A DNA stretch of 64,000 nt from Hyphomicrobiales bacterium (GCA_021775475.1 JAJFHS010000015.1:1-64000); one strand, 5' to 3'. Positions 1 to 8,120 are shown, counted from the stretch's first letter. Made by a program: numbers and translations. The notes: generated by a model not told the origin, from the sequence alone.

Positions 1-77
1 AGTTCAGAGGCCTTCACACCGGCCTCATATTCCTTGATTATTCCGATAATCTGTTCATCCGTAAATCTGCGCTTCAT
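1..77 (-). CDS. IS3-family transposase OrfA, N-terminal fragment
   Basis: The minus strand from the ATG at 77 reads MKRRFTDEQIIGIIKEYEAG and continues with V-K-A-S-E before leaving the window. This is the hallmark N-terminus of OrfA (HTH_Tnp_1 helix-turn-helix, IS407-like subgroup of IS3), which binds the IS ends and is normally joined to OrfB by a -1 frameshift. A ribosome site GAAAGGA lies about 7 bases upstream of the ATG. Only about 25 codons are visible, so activity of the element cannot be judged. Confidence 0.85.
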   Translation of the reverse strand, partial: MKRRFTDEQIIGIIKEYEAGVKASE

Positions 78-140
78 AGTCCATCCTTTCAAAGACGGAT
101 TACTAACACCAATCTGGCCGGAATTCAGGGGGCTGGGTCA
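1..140 (-). mobile_element. IS3-family insertion sequence, left end (partial)
   Basis: The first 140 bases are one end of an IS3-family element whose body lies to the left of the window. Read on the minus strand from 140, the tip starts TGACCCAGCCCCCTGAATTC, an IS3-type terminal repeat beginning with TG, and leads after about 60 bases into the start of OrfA. To the right of 140 the coding frame of a glutamine amidotransferase resumes in mid-domain, so 140/141 is the insertion junction. The other end and the target duplication cannot be seen. Confidence 0.85.
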
Positions 141-724
141 ACGCGCTCATCGTTATGGGGGGGCCGATGGATGTCTGGCAGGAAGACGAACACCCATGGC
201 TAACACAAGAAAAAGCCGCCATTCGTCATGCGGTTGTGGATTTGAAAATGCCGTATTTGGGCTTGTGCCTGGGACATCAATTGCTGGCTGAAGCGCTTGG
301 CGGCGAGGTTGGTCCTTCTGCCCGACCAGAAATTGGTGTTTTGGAGGTAAATCTCACGCAAGCAGGTTTAAGTAGCCCGTTTATGAAAGGGCTGATCCAG
401 AGGCAAAAATGCCTGCAATGGCACAGTGCCGAGATAATCAAGACCCCTGACGGCGTCGAAGTGCTGGCATCAAGTCCAGCGTGCAAAGTACAAGCGATGT
501 CCTATGGCTCACACGCTTTTTCCATGCAGTATCATGTGGAACTGGAAGAGGACACCGTGCCCAACTGGGGAGTTATTCCGGAATATAAATCAGCACTGGA
601 AAATGCCCTGGGGGCTGATGCCTTGCCACAACTGGAAGCAGATGCCGGTGCCAATATGGCAGGATTTAATGCTGCTGCTGAGATTCTTTATAAAAATTTT
701 CTGACTGCTACAGGATTGAAATAG
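141..724 (+). pseudogene. Class I glutamine amidotransferase (GMP synthase-like), 5' end removed by IS
   Basis: The frame is open from the IS junction and starts with A-L-I-V-M-G-G-P-M, a segment that normally lies about 50 residues into type 1 glutamine amidotransferases. The first internal ATG is at 155. Counting from it, the triad is present: Cys38 in YLGLCLGHQLL, and His127 and Glu129 in MQYHVELEEDTVPNW. The catalytic core is therefore intact but the first strand, helix and natural start are lost to the IS. Relatives hydrolyse glutamine or related gamma-glutamyl compounds, and the substrate here is unknown. I call it a disrupted gene; a shortened protein from 155 is possible but would probably not fold properly. 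Confidence 0.8.
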
Positions 725-727
725 TTT

Positions 728-1273
728 TCAGTTTCCTGTTTCAACCACCGATTTTTCCCAATCCGGAGTAAAGCCGATGATGGTGACATCACCGGGCAGG
801 TTGGTATTGAACATGTGGTTGTGCCAGTAGGTCGCCTGCCAGCCGTCTTCTTCCGCCTCAAGCAGACGCGTGGTGCAGACCAGTTTGAAGGTTTGATTGA
901 ACTGCTCGAAAACCAGCAGACATTGCCCGGCTTTGAGCAATTGCTCCCCATGGGTTGATTGCGGTGGAAACAGGGCGGTCATTTCATCACGAAACGATGG
1001 GGCGTGGTGATAGTAAGTTGATTGCAAAAACTGCAGGCCCTTTTCCAGCACCTGTTTGGGATCGTGAGATTTTTTCACCTGAAACCTGAAAAATGCCGTG
1101 CTTTCTTCAGGTTCGCCCTGCACCAGCAACACATTCATGGCCCCGATAAGCTCGACGCCACCGGCGAGCCAAACAGACGCCTGCATGCCGCGTGAAGGTC
1201 TGCCACCATCTTCGCGCATGGCCATCTGGCGCAATCGGCACTGCCATCTGAGAAACTCTTCACGTTCTATCAT
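728..1273 (-). CDS. Conserved hypothetical protein, 181 aa
   Basis: I do not recognise a characterised family. The protein is soluble, has no signal peptide or membrane segment, and mixes acidic and aromatic stretches (YYHHAPSF, YWHNHMFN). It reads as a full, non-repetitive coding frame. The start ATG at 1273 has AAGG four bases upstream on the minus strand. It converges on the disrupted amidotransferase with only 3 bases between stops, and is divergent from the RAM-domain gene at 1435. No function is proposed. Confidence 0.7.
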   Translation of the reverse strand: MIEREEFLRWQCRLRQMAMREDGGRPSRGMQASVWLAGGVELIGAMNVLLVQGEPEESTAFFRFQVKKSHDPKQVLEKGLQFLQSTYYHHAPSFRDEMTALFPPQSTHGEQLLKAGQCLLVFEQFNQTFKLVCTTRLLEAEEDGWQATYWHNHMFNTNLPGDVTIIGFTPDWEKSVVETGN

Positions 1274-1434
1274 ATCACCTTTAAGCCTATGAGTTTATTT
1301 ACTAAAACCAGTTTAAACCGGTGTTGAAAATTGTCAATGAGCGATGATGGATAGACACAACCAACATTTATATACAAGGCAAGCACCATCTGATAGAAAT
1401 CAAAGGTGTCGATTGAAAATCGAGGATATCTGCT

Positions 1435-1671
1435 ATGAAGTGCTTTTTTGTTGAGTTTTGTTGCAAGCTGGGTCAGGCCTATAATGTGGCGGATGAACTG
1501 GTCGCACGTGAAATTGTTTCCGAGGTTTATTCAACCAGCGGCAGGTTTGATCTTCTGGCCAAGTTCTATGTGGCGGAAGATGTGGACATCGGCCGCTTTG
1601 TTGCCGAAAACATTCACACCATTGCGGGTATCGAGCGTACCCACACTATTTTGACCTTTAAGGCGTTTTGA
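1435..1671 (+). CDS. Stand-alone Lrp/AsnC-type RAM domain protein
   Basis: The 78 residues match the ligand-binding RAM (regulation of amino-acid metabolism) half of Lrp/AsnC regulators without the DNA-binding half. Marks are the alternating pattern from EFCCKLGQAYNVADELV through VYSTSGRFDLLAKFYV to IAGIERTHTILTFKAF, where the final IERTHTI(L/V)T strand is typical. Such solo RAM proteins form beta-sandwich oligomers and may sense amino acids or modulate full-length Lrp proteins. GAGG lies 9 bases before the ATG. The stop is followed after 2 bases by the HlyU gene, so the two are probably co-transcribed. Confidence 0.85.
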   Translation: MKCFFVEFCCKLGQAYNVADELVAREIVSEVYSTSGRFDLLAKFYVAEDVDIGRFVAENIHTIAGIERTHTILTFKAF

Positions 1672-1673
1672 TT

Positions 1674-2000
1674 ATGGCTTCATTTTTATCCGGTCTGTTT
1701 GGAAAATTGCGCGGGAGTGATACATCTGCCGAAGCGCCCAGGCGTAGTGACAAGGCAGAGGTCTATAAGGGCTATGAAATTCACCCCTTGCCGCAAAGTG
1801 CAAGCGGCCAATGGCGGCTCGCTGGCATCATTGTCAAGGCAGGCGATGGTGATGAGGCACAGGAAGCCGAATTCATCCGCGCTGACATGTTCCCCTCACA
1901 AGAAGAAGCCGAGACCTTTTGCCTGCGTAAAGGCCGCCAGATTATAGATGAACGCGGCGGCAACCTGTTTTCTGAAACAGGTGAGAACTCGCGACTTTAG
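1674..2000 (+). CDS. HlyU-family protein
   Basis: 108 residues with the HlyU layout: a short N-terminus (FLSGLFGKLRG), then YKGYEIHPLPQ, QWRLAGIIVK, EAEFIRADMF and AETFCLRKGRQIIDERGGNLF. The family is named after the Vibrio haemolysin activator, but most alphaproteobacterial members have no proven DNA-binding role. I chose the ATG at 1674 (MASFLSG), two bases after the upstream stop; an in-frame TTG at 1668 would overlap that stop. It forms a two-gene unit with the RAM-domain gene. Confidence 0.85.
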   Translation: MASFLSGLFGKLRGSDTSAEAPRRSDKAEVYKGYEIHPLPQSASGQWRLAGIIVKAGDGDEAQEAEFIRADMFPSQEEAETFCLRKGRQIIDERGGNLFSETGENSRL

Positions 2001-2007
2001 CAGTGTA

Positions 2008-2184
2008 TTTTTAGAGGCGCTCAAGCGGCGCGCAGCCTGCGCTCACGCTTGTTCGCTAGTCCAACGCTGCGCTCGTCCAGGAGACTAAACGAAAATTTAT
2101 CGGTATGGCACCCGGACGAGCGCAGCGTTGGACTAACGAGCGACTGCGAGTGCAGGCTGCGCGCCGCTTGAGCGCCTCTAAAAA
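2008..2184. repeat. Long imperfect palindrome, dispersed repeat family 1
   Basis: The outer 33 bases (TTTTTAGAGGCGCTCAAGCG and on) recur as an exact inverted copy ending at 2184. The arms continue inwards to about 75 bases each, with a second block TAGTCCAACGCTGCGCTCGT, around an A+T-rich centre at about 2080-2110. A related, longer element lies at 55404-55747. It sits between the 3' ends of HlyU (plus) and the permease gene (minus), so its transcript could fold into a large hairpin and act as a two-way terminator or mRNA 3' block. It carries no real ORF. Confidence 0.85.
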
Positions 2185-2205
2185 GAGCGTCCCTAAAAAT
2201 CAGCC

Positions 2206-2964
2206 TTAGCGGAAAGTCTGTTGAGTGCCGACAGTGCGTTTGCCGTTTTGGGTTAGAGATTGCCACCATGACTTGCGGTCGCGGAACAATTGTGGCGACA
2301 GTCTGATTTCCAACGACTGGATGATGCGGGTGACGATAAAATTGATAACCAAATAGAAAATTCCGGCGATGACGAAAATCTCGATGGGGCTCCAGGTGGC
2401 TGAAATGATTTTTTTGGCAACGCCGGTTATTTCCAGCAAAGTTATGGTGCTGGCCAGCGAAGTTGCTTTTACCATCAGGATTATTTCGTTACCGTAACCA
2501 GGAAGGGCCTGACGAATGGCAACCGGGAAAGTGATGCGTCTGAACAGTAAAAACTTTGACATGCCAACGGCTTTTGCCGCTTCAATCTGACCAAAGGGGA
2601 CAGACTGGATGCCACCACGAATGATTTCACTGGAATAGGCGGCTGTGTTCAATGTCAGGGACAGGATGGCGCAAAACCAGGCTTCGCGGAAAAACACCCA
2701 CAAGCCTATGCTTTCAAAGAAATCCCGGAACTGACCGGAGCCGTAATAAATCAGAAATATCTGTACCAGCAAAGGGGTTGAGCGGAAAAGATAAACGAAA
2801 AAGTAAGCGAAGTTGGAAAATATCCAGATTTTGGATACCCGCATCAAGGATATGCCCAGAGCCAGAAAAAAACCTAAAAACAACGACGAAGCGGCAAGCG
2901 TTAATGTTACCGGCACAGCGGCCAGAAGTTCGGGCCAGGATTCGTTCATCAATTCCCAGTTCAT
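2206..2964 (-). CDS. Polar amino-acid ABC transporter permease (HisM/ArtM type)
   Basis: 252 residues with about five membrane segments. The EAA loop is seen as SVPFGQIEAAKAVGMSKFLL, followed by the typical P-x-A-I-R-Q-A-L-P-G-Y-G-N-E. It is an inner-membrane subunit that pairs with the 2969-3679 permease and the ATPase at 4805 to import a basic or polar amino acid or opine. The frame is open further upstream, but the ATG at 2964 (MNWELMNESW) lies just 4 bases after the stop of the other permease and gives the normal family length. It is the last gene of the operon, with repeat family 1 directly downstream. Confidence 0.9.
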   Translation of the reverse strand: MNWELMNESWPELLAAVPVTLTLAASSLFLGFFLALGISLMRVSKIWIFSNFAYFFVYLFRSTPLLVQIFLIYYGSGQFRDFFESIGLWVFFREAWFCAILSLTLNTAAYSSEIIRGGIQSVPFGQIEAAKAVGMSKFLLFRRITFPVAIRQALPGYGNEIILMVKATSLASTITLLEITGVAKKIISATWSPIEIFVIAGIFYLVINFIVTRIIQSLEIRLSPQLFRDRKSWWQSLTQNGKRTVGTQQTFR

Positions 2965-2968
2965 CTGA

Positions 2969-3679
2969 TTATACCTCTCTGACACCGCGATTGGCGCGGA
3001 CTTCTGCCCATAAGAAACCGCGATTTGAAAATGAGGTGAGGACGAGATAGAGCAGGAGAGCTGCAAAATAGAACGTGAATGGCTCTTTGGTTGAGCCCGA
3101 ACCAATGGAAGCCTGACGCATGATTTCAACCAGGCCAATGACGGAGATGAGCGAGGTTTCCTTCAAGGTGAGCTGCCAGACATTGCCCAGACCGGGAAGG
3201 GCGTAACGCGCTACTTGCGGCACTAAAATGCGGTAAAATCTTTTTGTTTTCGACATGCCGATGGCGCGTGCTGCTTCTATCTGGCCGACGGGGACGGCGA
3301 GAACGGCACCGCGAATTACTTCGGTGGCATAGGCCCCGGCACTGAGGCCGATACACAACATGCCGGTGACGAAGATTGGCAGATCAATGAACTCGCCATA
3401 GCCGAAAACTCCCTTGGCAATGATGCGCAGAAGATTGCCACCACTGAAAAATACCAGATAAATGATCAGGAGTTCGGGGATGCCGCGAATGACGGTGGTG
3501 TAAATGTCGGCGATGATATGCAGGGACGGGTGCCGCGACAGTTTCATGGCGGCAAAACCGATGCCGAACAAAATGCCGAGAAAGTATGAAGCTGCTGCGA
3601 CAGCTATGGTCATGAGCGCGCCGAAAAACAGCTCATCTCCCCAACCAGCGTCTCCCCACACCAGCAACGACAGGTTCAT
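2969..3679 (-). CDS. Polar amino-acid ABC transporter permease (HisQ/ArtQ type)
   Basis: 236 residues, several hydrophobic helices (FGALMTIAVAAASYFLGILF, ELLIIYLVFFSGG) and the EAA loop VPVGQIEAARAIGMSKTKRF. It is homologous to HisQ/ArtQ and forms the heteromeric channel with the next gene. It follows the binding-protein gene after a 262-base gap that contains a palindromic repeat. That arrangement suits a higher level of binding protein than permease, because 3' hairpins often protect the upstream message. Confidence 0.9.
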   Translation of the reverse strand: MNLSLLVWGDAGWGDELFFGALMTIAVAAASYFLGILFGIGFAAMKLSRHPSLHIIADIYTTVIRGIPELLIIYLVFFSGGNLLRIIAKGVFGYGEFIDLPIFVTGMLCIGLSAGAYATEVIRGAVLAVPVGQIEAARAIGMSKTKRFYRILVPQVARYALPGLGNVWQLTLKETSLISVIGLVEIMRQASIGSGSTKEPFTFYFAALLLYLVLTSFSNRGFLWAEVRANRGVREV

Positions 3680-3737
3680 AGTCTCATGTTCCCCGAGTGT
3701 TAATGCATGCTGCGTTCAATCGTACTCAACCTGTTTA

Positions 3738-3853
3738 CGTCATCCCCGGGCTTGACCCGAGGATCCATACCGTTGAGTGCTCGAAATAAAAGATACTGTC
3801 TTTTCGCCGAAAGCTCAGAGGAATGGATCCTCGGGTCAAGCCCGAGGATGACG
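3738..3853. repeat. Inverted pair of short palindromic repeats (family 2), inside the ABC operon
   Basis: The 31-base unit at 3738-3768 (CATCCCCGGGCTTGACCCGAGGATCCA) reappears inverted at 3823-3853 with one mismatch, separated by 54 bases. Each unit is itself palindromic around GGGCTTGACCC. The same core is found at 7826-7860. This is the familiar alphaproteobacterial intergenic palindrome. Located between the binding protein (upstream in transcription) and the permeases, it may stabilise the first part of the mRNA or partly terminate it. Confidence 0.85.
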
Positions 3854-3941
3854 AATTGGTGGAGTATAAACTCAATTAAACGCGTTAAGTTAAAAGGATT
3901 GGCGATTGACGGAAATTCATTCCCGTCAATCGCCGTGGATA

Positions 3942-4775
3942 TTATTTTACCGAAGCATCAAATCCGAAATGCTTGATGGCAAGCTTGGAGACGACGCCTG
4001 CTGCAATCGATTCGGTGATGGCTTTGGAGAACATGCCGACAAGTTTGGTGTCTTTCTGGCGAATGCCAACACCAACGCCGGCACCGAACGGACCACCGGT
4101 AAGGTTTGGTCCAACGGCAATCATATCCTTGCCCTTGTCACCTTTCAGCAATGGTGCCCAATAGCTCATGGAGGCTAAAGCTGCATCAACGCGACCGGCT
4201 TGCAGGTCAAGGTCGAGGTTTTCCTGGGTGTCGTAGGTTTTGATGGTGACATCCTTGCCGAGATATTCATTGAGGAAGTTGAGGTGGGTTGTGGCCACCT
4301 GCACGCCAACGGTCTTGCCTTTAAACTGGGAAACAAGTTCACCAAGGGAGGCTTTTTCTCCATCGCTGACTTCCATCAGATTAATGTCGGCCTCCATGGT
4401 TTTGAAACCTGCGGCCGGGCTTGACTTTAAAACCACAAATTTGGCCGGAGTAGAGGCGTAAGCGCGCGAAAATGAAATGATTTTCTTGCGCTTGTCAGTA
4501 ATCGACATGCCAGCCATGATGGCGTCATACTTGCCAGCTTGCAAGGCGGGAATAATGCCGTCCCAGGCCTGCTCGACGACCGTGCAATCGGCTTTCATGC
4601 GCGTGCATAGGTCTTTGGCAAGATCGATTTCAAAGCCAACCAGATTTCCGGCTGAATCCTTATAGTTCCACGGTGCATACGCACCTTCTGTGGCAATTCT
4701 GACTTTTTCAGCGGCAGCTGCCTGTCCGGCAATGGCAAAAACAATCGCTGTGGTTAACAATGCTAGTTTTTTCAT
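3942..4775 (-). CDS. Periplasmic amino-acid-binding protein (family 3) of ABC transporter
   Basis: 277 residues. A Sec signal peptide covers about residues 1-22 (MKKLALLTTAIVFAIAGQAAAA, in pieces) with probable cleavage before Glu-Lys-Val. The mature start VRIATEGAYAPWNYKDSAGN and GFEIDLAKDLCTRMKADC are diagnostic of SBP_bac_3 proteins that bind lysine/arginine/ornithine, octopine or nopaline. AWDGIIPALQAGKYDAIMAG and SITDKRKKIISFSRAY form the expected ligand-binding region. The exact ligand cannot be read from sequence. It lies between the ATPase and permease genes on the same strand. Confidence 0.93.
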   Translation of the reverse strand: MKKLALLTTAIVFAIAGQAAAAEKVRIATEGAYAPWNYKDSAGNLVGFEIDLAKDLCTRMKADCTVVEQAWDGIIPALQAGKYDAIMAGMSITDKRKKIISFSRAYASTPAKFVVLKSSPAAGFKTMEADINLMEVSDGEKASLGELVSQFKGKTVGVQVATTHLNFLNEYLGKDVTIKTYDTQENLDLDLQAGRVDAALASMSYWAPLLKGDKGKDMIAVGPNLTGGPFGAGVGVGIRQKDTKLVGMFSKAITESIAAGVVSKLAIKHFGFDASVK

Positions 4776-4804
4776 GTGATTTCTCCCTTGGTATTTACTG
4801 GTAA

Positions 4805-5578
4805 TTACAAGCTGCTTGCCAGGAATTGGCGGCAGCGTTCGGACTTCGGATTTCCGAAGAGTTCTTCCGGGCTTGCTTGTTCTTCTATGCGGCCCTCGTG
4901 AAGAAAAATAGCCTGGGAAGAAACTTCCCGGGCAAATCCCATTTCGTGGGTGACAACAATCATGGTACGGCCCTCATCGGCCAGTTCGCGGATAACTTTT
5001 AAAACTTCACCAACCAGTTCGGGATCAAGAGCGGACGTTGGTTCATCAAACAATAACACTTTTGGCTTCATGCACAAGGCCCGCGCTATAGCAACGCGCT
5101 GTTGCTGGCCGCCGGAAAGCTCGGATGGATAGCTGTCTTTCTTTTCAGCAATGCCGACTTTTTCCAGCAAAGCCATGGCATCTTCATGGACTTCGTTTTT
5201 CGGCCGCCCGAGAACATGGACCGGCCCTTCCATGATGTTTTGCACGATGGTCATGTGTGACCACAGATTGAAGCTCTGAAACACCATGCCGAGGCGCGAG
5301 CGCATGCGATCAATCTGCCTGGGATCGGACGTGATAAGTCGGCCGGAACGATCGGTTTTAATGCGAATTTCTTCGCCTTCAACCACAATGCGGCCCTTGT
5401 CCGGGGTTTCGAGGAAATTTATGCAGCGCAAAAAGGTGCTTTTGCCTGAACCGGAACTGCCGACCATGGAGATAACGTCGCCCTCATTGGCGATAAGTGA
5501 CACCCCCTTCAAAACCTCAAGAGAACCAAAGGATTTATGGATATCTTCTGCCACCAGTGCCGGTGTGGTTGCGCTCAT
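4805..5578 (-). CDS. Polar amino-acid ABC transporter ATPase (HisP/GlnQ type)
   Basis: 257 residues from ATG 5578 (MSATTPALVAEDIHKSFGSL). Walker A is GSSGSGKST at 40-48, the signature is LSGGQQQR at 154-161, Walker B is VLLFDEPTSALD at 174-185, and the switch histidine is in VVTHEM. The insert DRSGRLITSDPRQIDRMRSR is typical of the histidine/opine branch. The frame extends upstream to 5701, but that part has no family similarity and the chosen start gives the usual length. It is the first gene of the operon ATPase, binding protein, permease, permease. Confidence 0.93.
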   Translation of the reverse strand: MSATTPALVAEDIHKSFGSLEVLKGVSLIANEGDVISMVGSSGSGKSTFLRCINFLETPDKGRIVVEGEEIRIKTDRSGRLITSDPRQIDRMRSRLGMVFQSFNLWSHMTIVQNIMEGPVHVLGRPKNEVHEDAMALLEKVGIAEKKDSYPSELSGGQQQRVAIARALCMKPKVLLFDEPTSALDPELVGEVLKVIRELADEGRTMIVVTHEMGFAREVSSQAIFLHEGRIEEQASPEELFGNPKSERCRQFLASSL

Positions 5579-5914
5579 TTGAGACCTGTTTTTTTGTTTT
5601 TTCTCAAACTGATATCCCCCCGCCAGTTCAACTTGTTGCCATGATGCTTTTTTATCAGCCAAATGGCAAGACGAATAGAATTTAACGTTAAGGGGGCCCA
5701 AATTATATTTCTTGTGGGCTTAGCTGTAACAATCAGTTGAATTGCCTGGGAATGTTGAAATTTTCTGCTTCTTTTTGAACGTGAATACGACTTTTTATTT
5801 CGTCGAAAATGGCAGAAAGGTGGTTAAAATTGAGTTCGGACAAGGCTTCACAAATAAACCTTAATTGATGATTAGTCAGCCGCTCCTTATCCTTTAATAA
5901 TGTTGGAGTTGAGC
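5579..5914. other. Divergent intergenic region
   Basis: This A+T-rich stretch separates the ABC operon (leftwards) from a lytic transglycosylase (rightwards) and must hold both promoters. Short inverted pieces are visible (TTTCTGC near 5760 with GCAGAAA near 5813, and CGAC with GTCG between them), but I cannot assign a convincing -35/-10 pair or a known riboswitch. No coding frame with family similarity is present. Confidence 0.4.
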
Positions 5915-6466
5915 GTGAATTCTCACCGTTTGTTTAAGATTTTCAGCCTGGTTTTTATTGTCGGTTTTGTTGGATCCCTTCAAAATGCTTCGGCAGAGCG
6001 CGAAACTGGTTTCTTTAGTGGCTGGTTTGCGCCTTCAGCAGTTAAAGTGACTGTCGCCAAGCGTAAGCGTGTCACTCGACCCGCCAGAAATTCAAAGAAA
6101 TACAATGCCCTGATCTCGCGTCATGCGCGTGCAGTGGGCGTGCCTTTCAGATTGGCCAATGCTGTTGTTCAGGTTGAAAGCAATTATAATCCGCGCGCGC
6201 GCGGCAGAGCCGGGGAAATCGGTTTAATGCAACTTATGCCCGCCACCGCGCGCGGCATCGGCTATCGCGGTAAAATGAGCAAACTCTACACGCCCGATAC
6301 CAATCTTTACTGGGGCATGAAATATCTCGGTGAAGCTTATAAAAGAGCCGGTGGCAATACCTGTGGCACCATCATGCGCTATAATGGTGGTCTTTATGCC
6401 AAACGACTGAGCGCCAATGCCGCACGGTATTGTAAACGCGTCAAAATTATTATGAAACGCGGTTAG
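5915..6466 (+). CDS. Lytic transglycosylase, SLT domain
   Basis: 183 residues. A hydrophobic N-terminus (LFKIFSLVFIVGFVGSLQNA) acts as signal peptide. The SLT domain follows: VVQVESNYNPRARG with the catalytic Glu at about residue 88, GEIGLMQLMPATARGIGY, and a closing MRYNGGLYAKR. It cleaves the MurNAc-GlcNAc bond of peptidoglycan to give 1,6-anhydro ends. I prefer GTG 5915 because GGAG sits 7 bases upstream; an in-frame ATG at 5900 adds five residues. The domain is compact and has no extra targeting repeat. Confidence 0.88.
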   Translation: MNSHRLFKIFSLVFIVGFVGSLQNASAERETGFFSGWFAPSAVKVTVAKRKRVTRPARNSKKYNALISRHARAVGVPFRLANAVVQVESNYNPRARGRAGEIGLMQLMPATARGIGYRGKMSKLYTPDTNLYWGMKYLGEAYKRAGGNTCGTIMRYNGGLYAKRLSANAARYCKRVKIIMKRG

Positions 6467-6591
6467 CCAACCTCAGCCCCTCGCATCTCATAAACACATA
6501 GTCTGGCCTTTATTTTTTGTTTACCATGCTAATTCATATTCAAAAGACGGGTTTTGAGTTGAATTTTCATTGAACAGGGTGGGTTGGAGAT

Positions 6592-7794
6592 ATGCGGCGA
6601 TTTGGATTGGCGGGAGCATCTTTTGTTGCGGCGATGGTGTTATCGGGCGCGGCCCAGGCAGGGTACGATTGTCGTAACACGGGCAATTTTCAAAAATGGC
6701 TGTCGGCGTTTAAACAGGAAGCAATTGCCAAGGGGATCAGTCGCGATACTGTTGCGCGCGGTCTTGCCGGGGTTGTTTACAATCCGTCTATTGTTGCCAA
6801 GGACCGTCGCCAGGGTGTGTTTGCCCAGACGTTTTTGAAGTTTTCTGGTCGCATGGTGTCGAACAACCGGCTCAAGCGCGGAGCAAAACTTAAACGCAAA
6901 TACGCCCGCGTTTTTGCCAGTGTCGAAAAACAATTTGGGGTGCCGGCGCCGGTTATTCTGGCCTTTTGGGCACTGGAAACGGATTTTGGTGCCTTTATCG
7001 GTGATATGCCAACGCTGAAATCTTTGGCGACCATGGCGTATGATTGCCGCCGACCTGAGTTGTTTCGCACGCAATTGTTTGCAGCTTTACGCATCGTTGA
7101 CCGTGGTGATCTGCGGGTTGATCAGATGGTCGGGCCGTGGGCGGGCGAGCTGGGGCAAACCCAGTTTCTGCCCCAGCATTATATTGATTTTGCCGTAGAT
7201 TATGACGGTGACGGGCGGCGCGATTTGCTAAAAAGCGTGCCTGACGTGCTGGCCTCAACTGCAAATTATCTTAAAAGTCTCGGTTGGAAGCGCAATCAGC
7301 CGTGGTTGCAGGAAGTGCGCGTTCCCGCCAGAATGCCGTGGGAACAATCAAGTCTGGCAATCAAGCTTCCGCGCTCACAATGGGCAAAATGGGGTGTGGC
7401 CAGAGCCAACGGCAAAGCTTTAAAGGCGGATGGATTGCGAGCGTCCTTATTGTTGCCGATGGGGCGTAATGGTCCGGCATTTTTAAGCTACGACAATTTT
7501 GATATCTATCTTGAATGGAATAAATCACTAACCTATGGCATTACCGCAGGCTATCTCGCCACACGGTATGCCGGAGCGGGCAGGCTTAACAAGGGTCGCG
7601 CGCAGGTGCAAAGCCTGAACCTGAGCCAGGCAAAAAGATTGCAAAGATTGCTGGTGCGGCGTGGCTATGATGTTGGCAAGATTGACGGCATTATCGGTGC
7701 AAAAACCCGCGATGCAGTCAAAGCCGTGCAGAAAAAACTCGGCCTGCCAGCAGATTCCTACCCCACACCTGATTTTCTAAACCGGCTGCTTTAG
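6592..7794 (+). CDS. Lytic murein transglycosylase (MltB-like) with C-terminal peptidoglycan-binding domain
   Basis: 400 residues. Signal peptide about 1-23 (SFVAAMVLSGAAQA). The SLT_2/MltB domain spans about 30-320, with the catalytic Glu129 in FWALETDFGAF and GELGQTQFLPQHYIDFAVDY. A PG_binding_1 repeat closes the protein (LLVRRGYDVGKIDGIIGAKT and DAVKAVQKKLGLP). It is a periplasmic autolysin-type enzyme. It lies 125 bases after another transglycosylase on the same strand, so this is a small wall-remodelling pair, probably with separate promoters. Confidence 0.93.
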   Translation: MRRFGLAGASFVAAMVLSGAAQAGYDCRNTGNFQKWLSAFKQEAIAKGISRDTVARGLAGVVYNPSIVAKDRRQGVFAQTFLKFSGRMVSNNRLKRGAKLKRKYARVFASVEKQFGVPAPVILAFWALETDFGAFIGDMPTLKSLATMAYDCRRPELFRTQLFAALRIVDRGDLRVDQMVGPWAGELGQTQFLPQHYIDFAVDYDGDGRRDLLKSVPDVLASTANYLKSLGWKRNQPWLQEVRVPARMPWEQSSLAIKLPRSQWAKWGVARANGKALKADGLRASLLLPMGRNGPAFLSYDNFDIYLEWNKSLTYGITAGYLATRYAGAGRLNKGRAQVQSLNLSQAKRLQRLLVRRGYDVGKIDGIIGAKTRDAVKAVQKKLGLPADSYPTPDFLNRLL

Positions 7795-7825
7795 GGTAGC
7801 ATCAGACTTAATTGAACCCACCCAA

Positions 7826-7860
7826 TCCGTCATCCTCGGGCTTGACCCGAGGATGACGGA
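7826..7860. repeat. Perfect 35-base palindrome (family 2), probable two-way terminator
   Basis: The arms of 15 bases (TCCGTCATCCTCGGG / CCCGAGGATGACGGA) enclose CTTGA. It is the same family as 3738-3853. It lies between the convergent ends of the MltB-like gene and the 70-aa gene at 7898, so it could end both transcripts. There is no T-run, so this use is inferred. Confidence 0.85.
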
Positions 7861-7897
7861 GAAGGAGGGTTTGACTGCCTATTGAAGGCTCTGAACT

Positions 7898-8110
7898 TTA
7901 GCTTTCGCGGCCTTTGTCGATCAGGCGTGAACGTAGCTTAACTGCGGTATCGGCGCCTTGTTGCAGCGCGCAGACATATGCCTGGGTGAGGAGAAAACTG
8001 GCTTCATCAATGTCGCCGCGCTGCTCGCTGGCATTGGCAGCGTCGGTGTAAATCTTCGTCAATAACTCAAGATCCTGGCGCTGTATGGCCTCGTGCAGTT
8101 TGTTCTCCAT
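7898..8110 (-). CDS. Small hypothetical helical protein, 70 aa
   Basis: The sequence is predicted to be entirely helical and TPR-like in feel (LHEAIQRQDLELLTKIYTDA, DEASFLLTQAYVCALQQG), with no signal peptide. It starts 10 bases after the stop of the Rieske oxygenase and is probably translated from the same message. I do not recognise a named family. Because it ends in a plausible hairpin region and has a balanced composition I believe it is real. A role as an accessory or assembly factor for the oxygenase is only a guess from position. Confidence 0.65.
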   Translation of the reverse strand: MENKLHEAIQRQDLELLTKIYTDAANASEQRGDIDEASFLLTQAYVCALQQGADTAVKLRSRLIDKGRES

Positions 8111-8120
8111 ACCCCAAACC

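Noticed and set aside
1307-1322. Near-palindrome ACCAGTTTAAACCGGT between the divergent genes at 1273 and 1435
   Set aside because: One mismatch pair, no second copy and no regulator nearby whose site is known; too little to call an operator.
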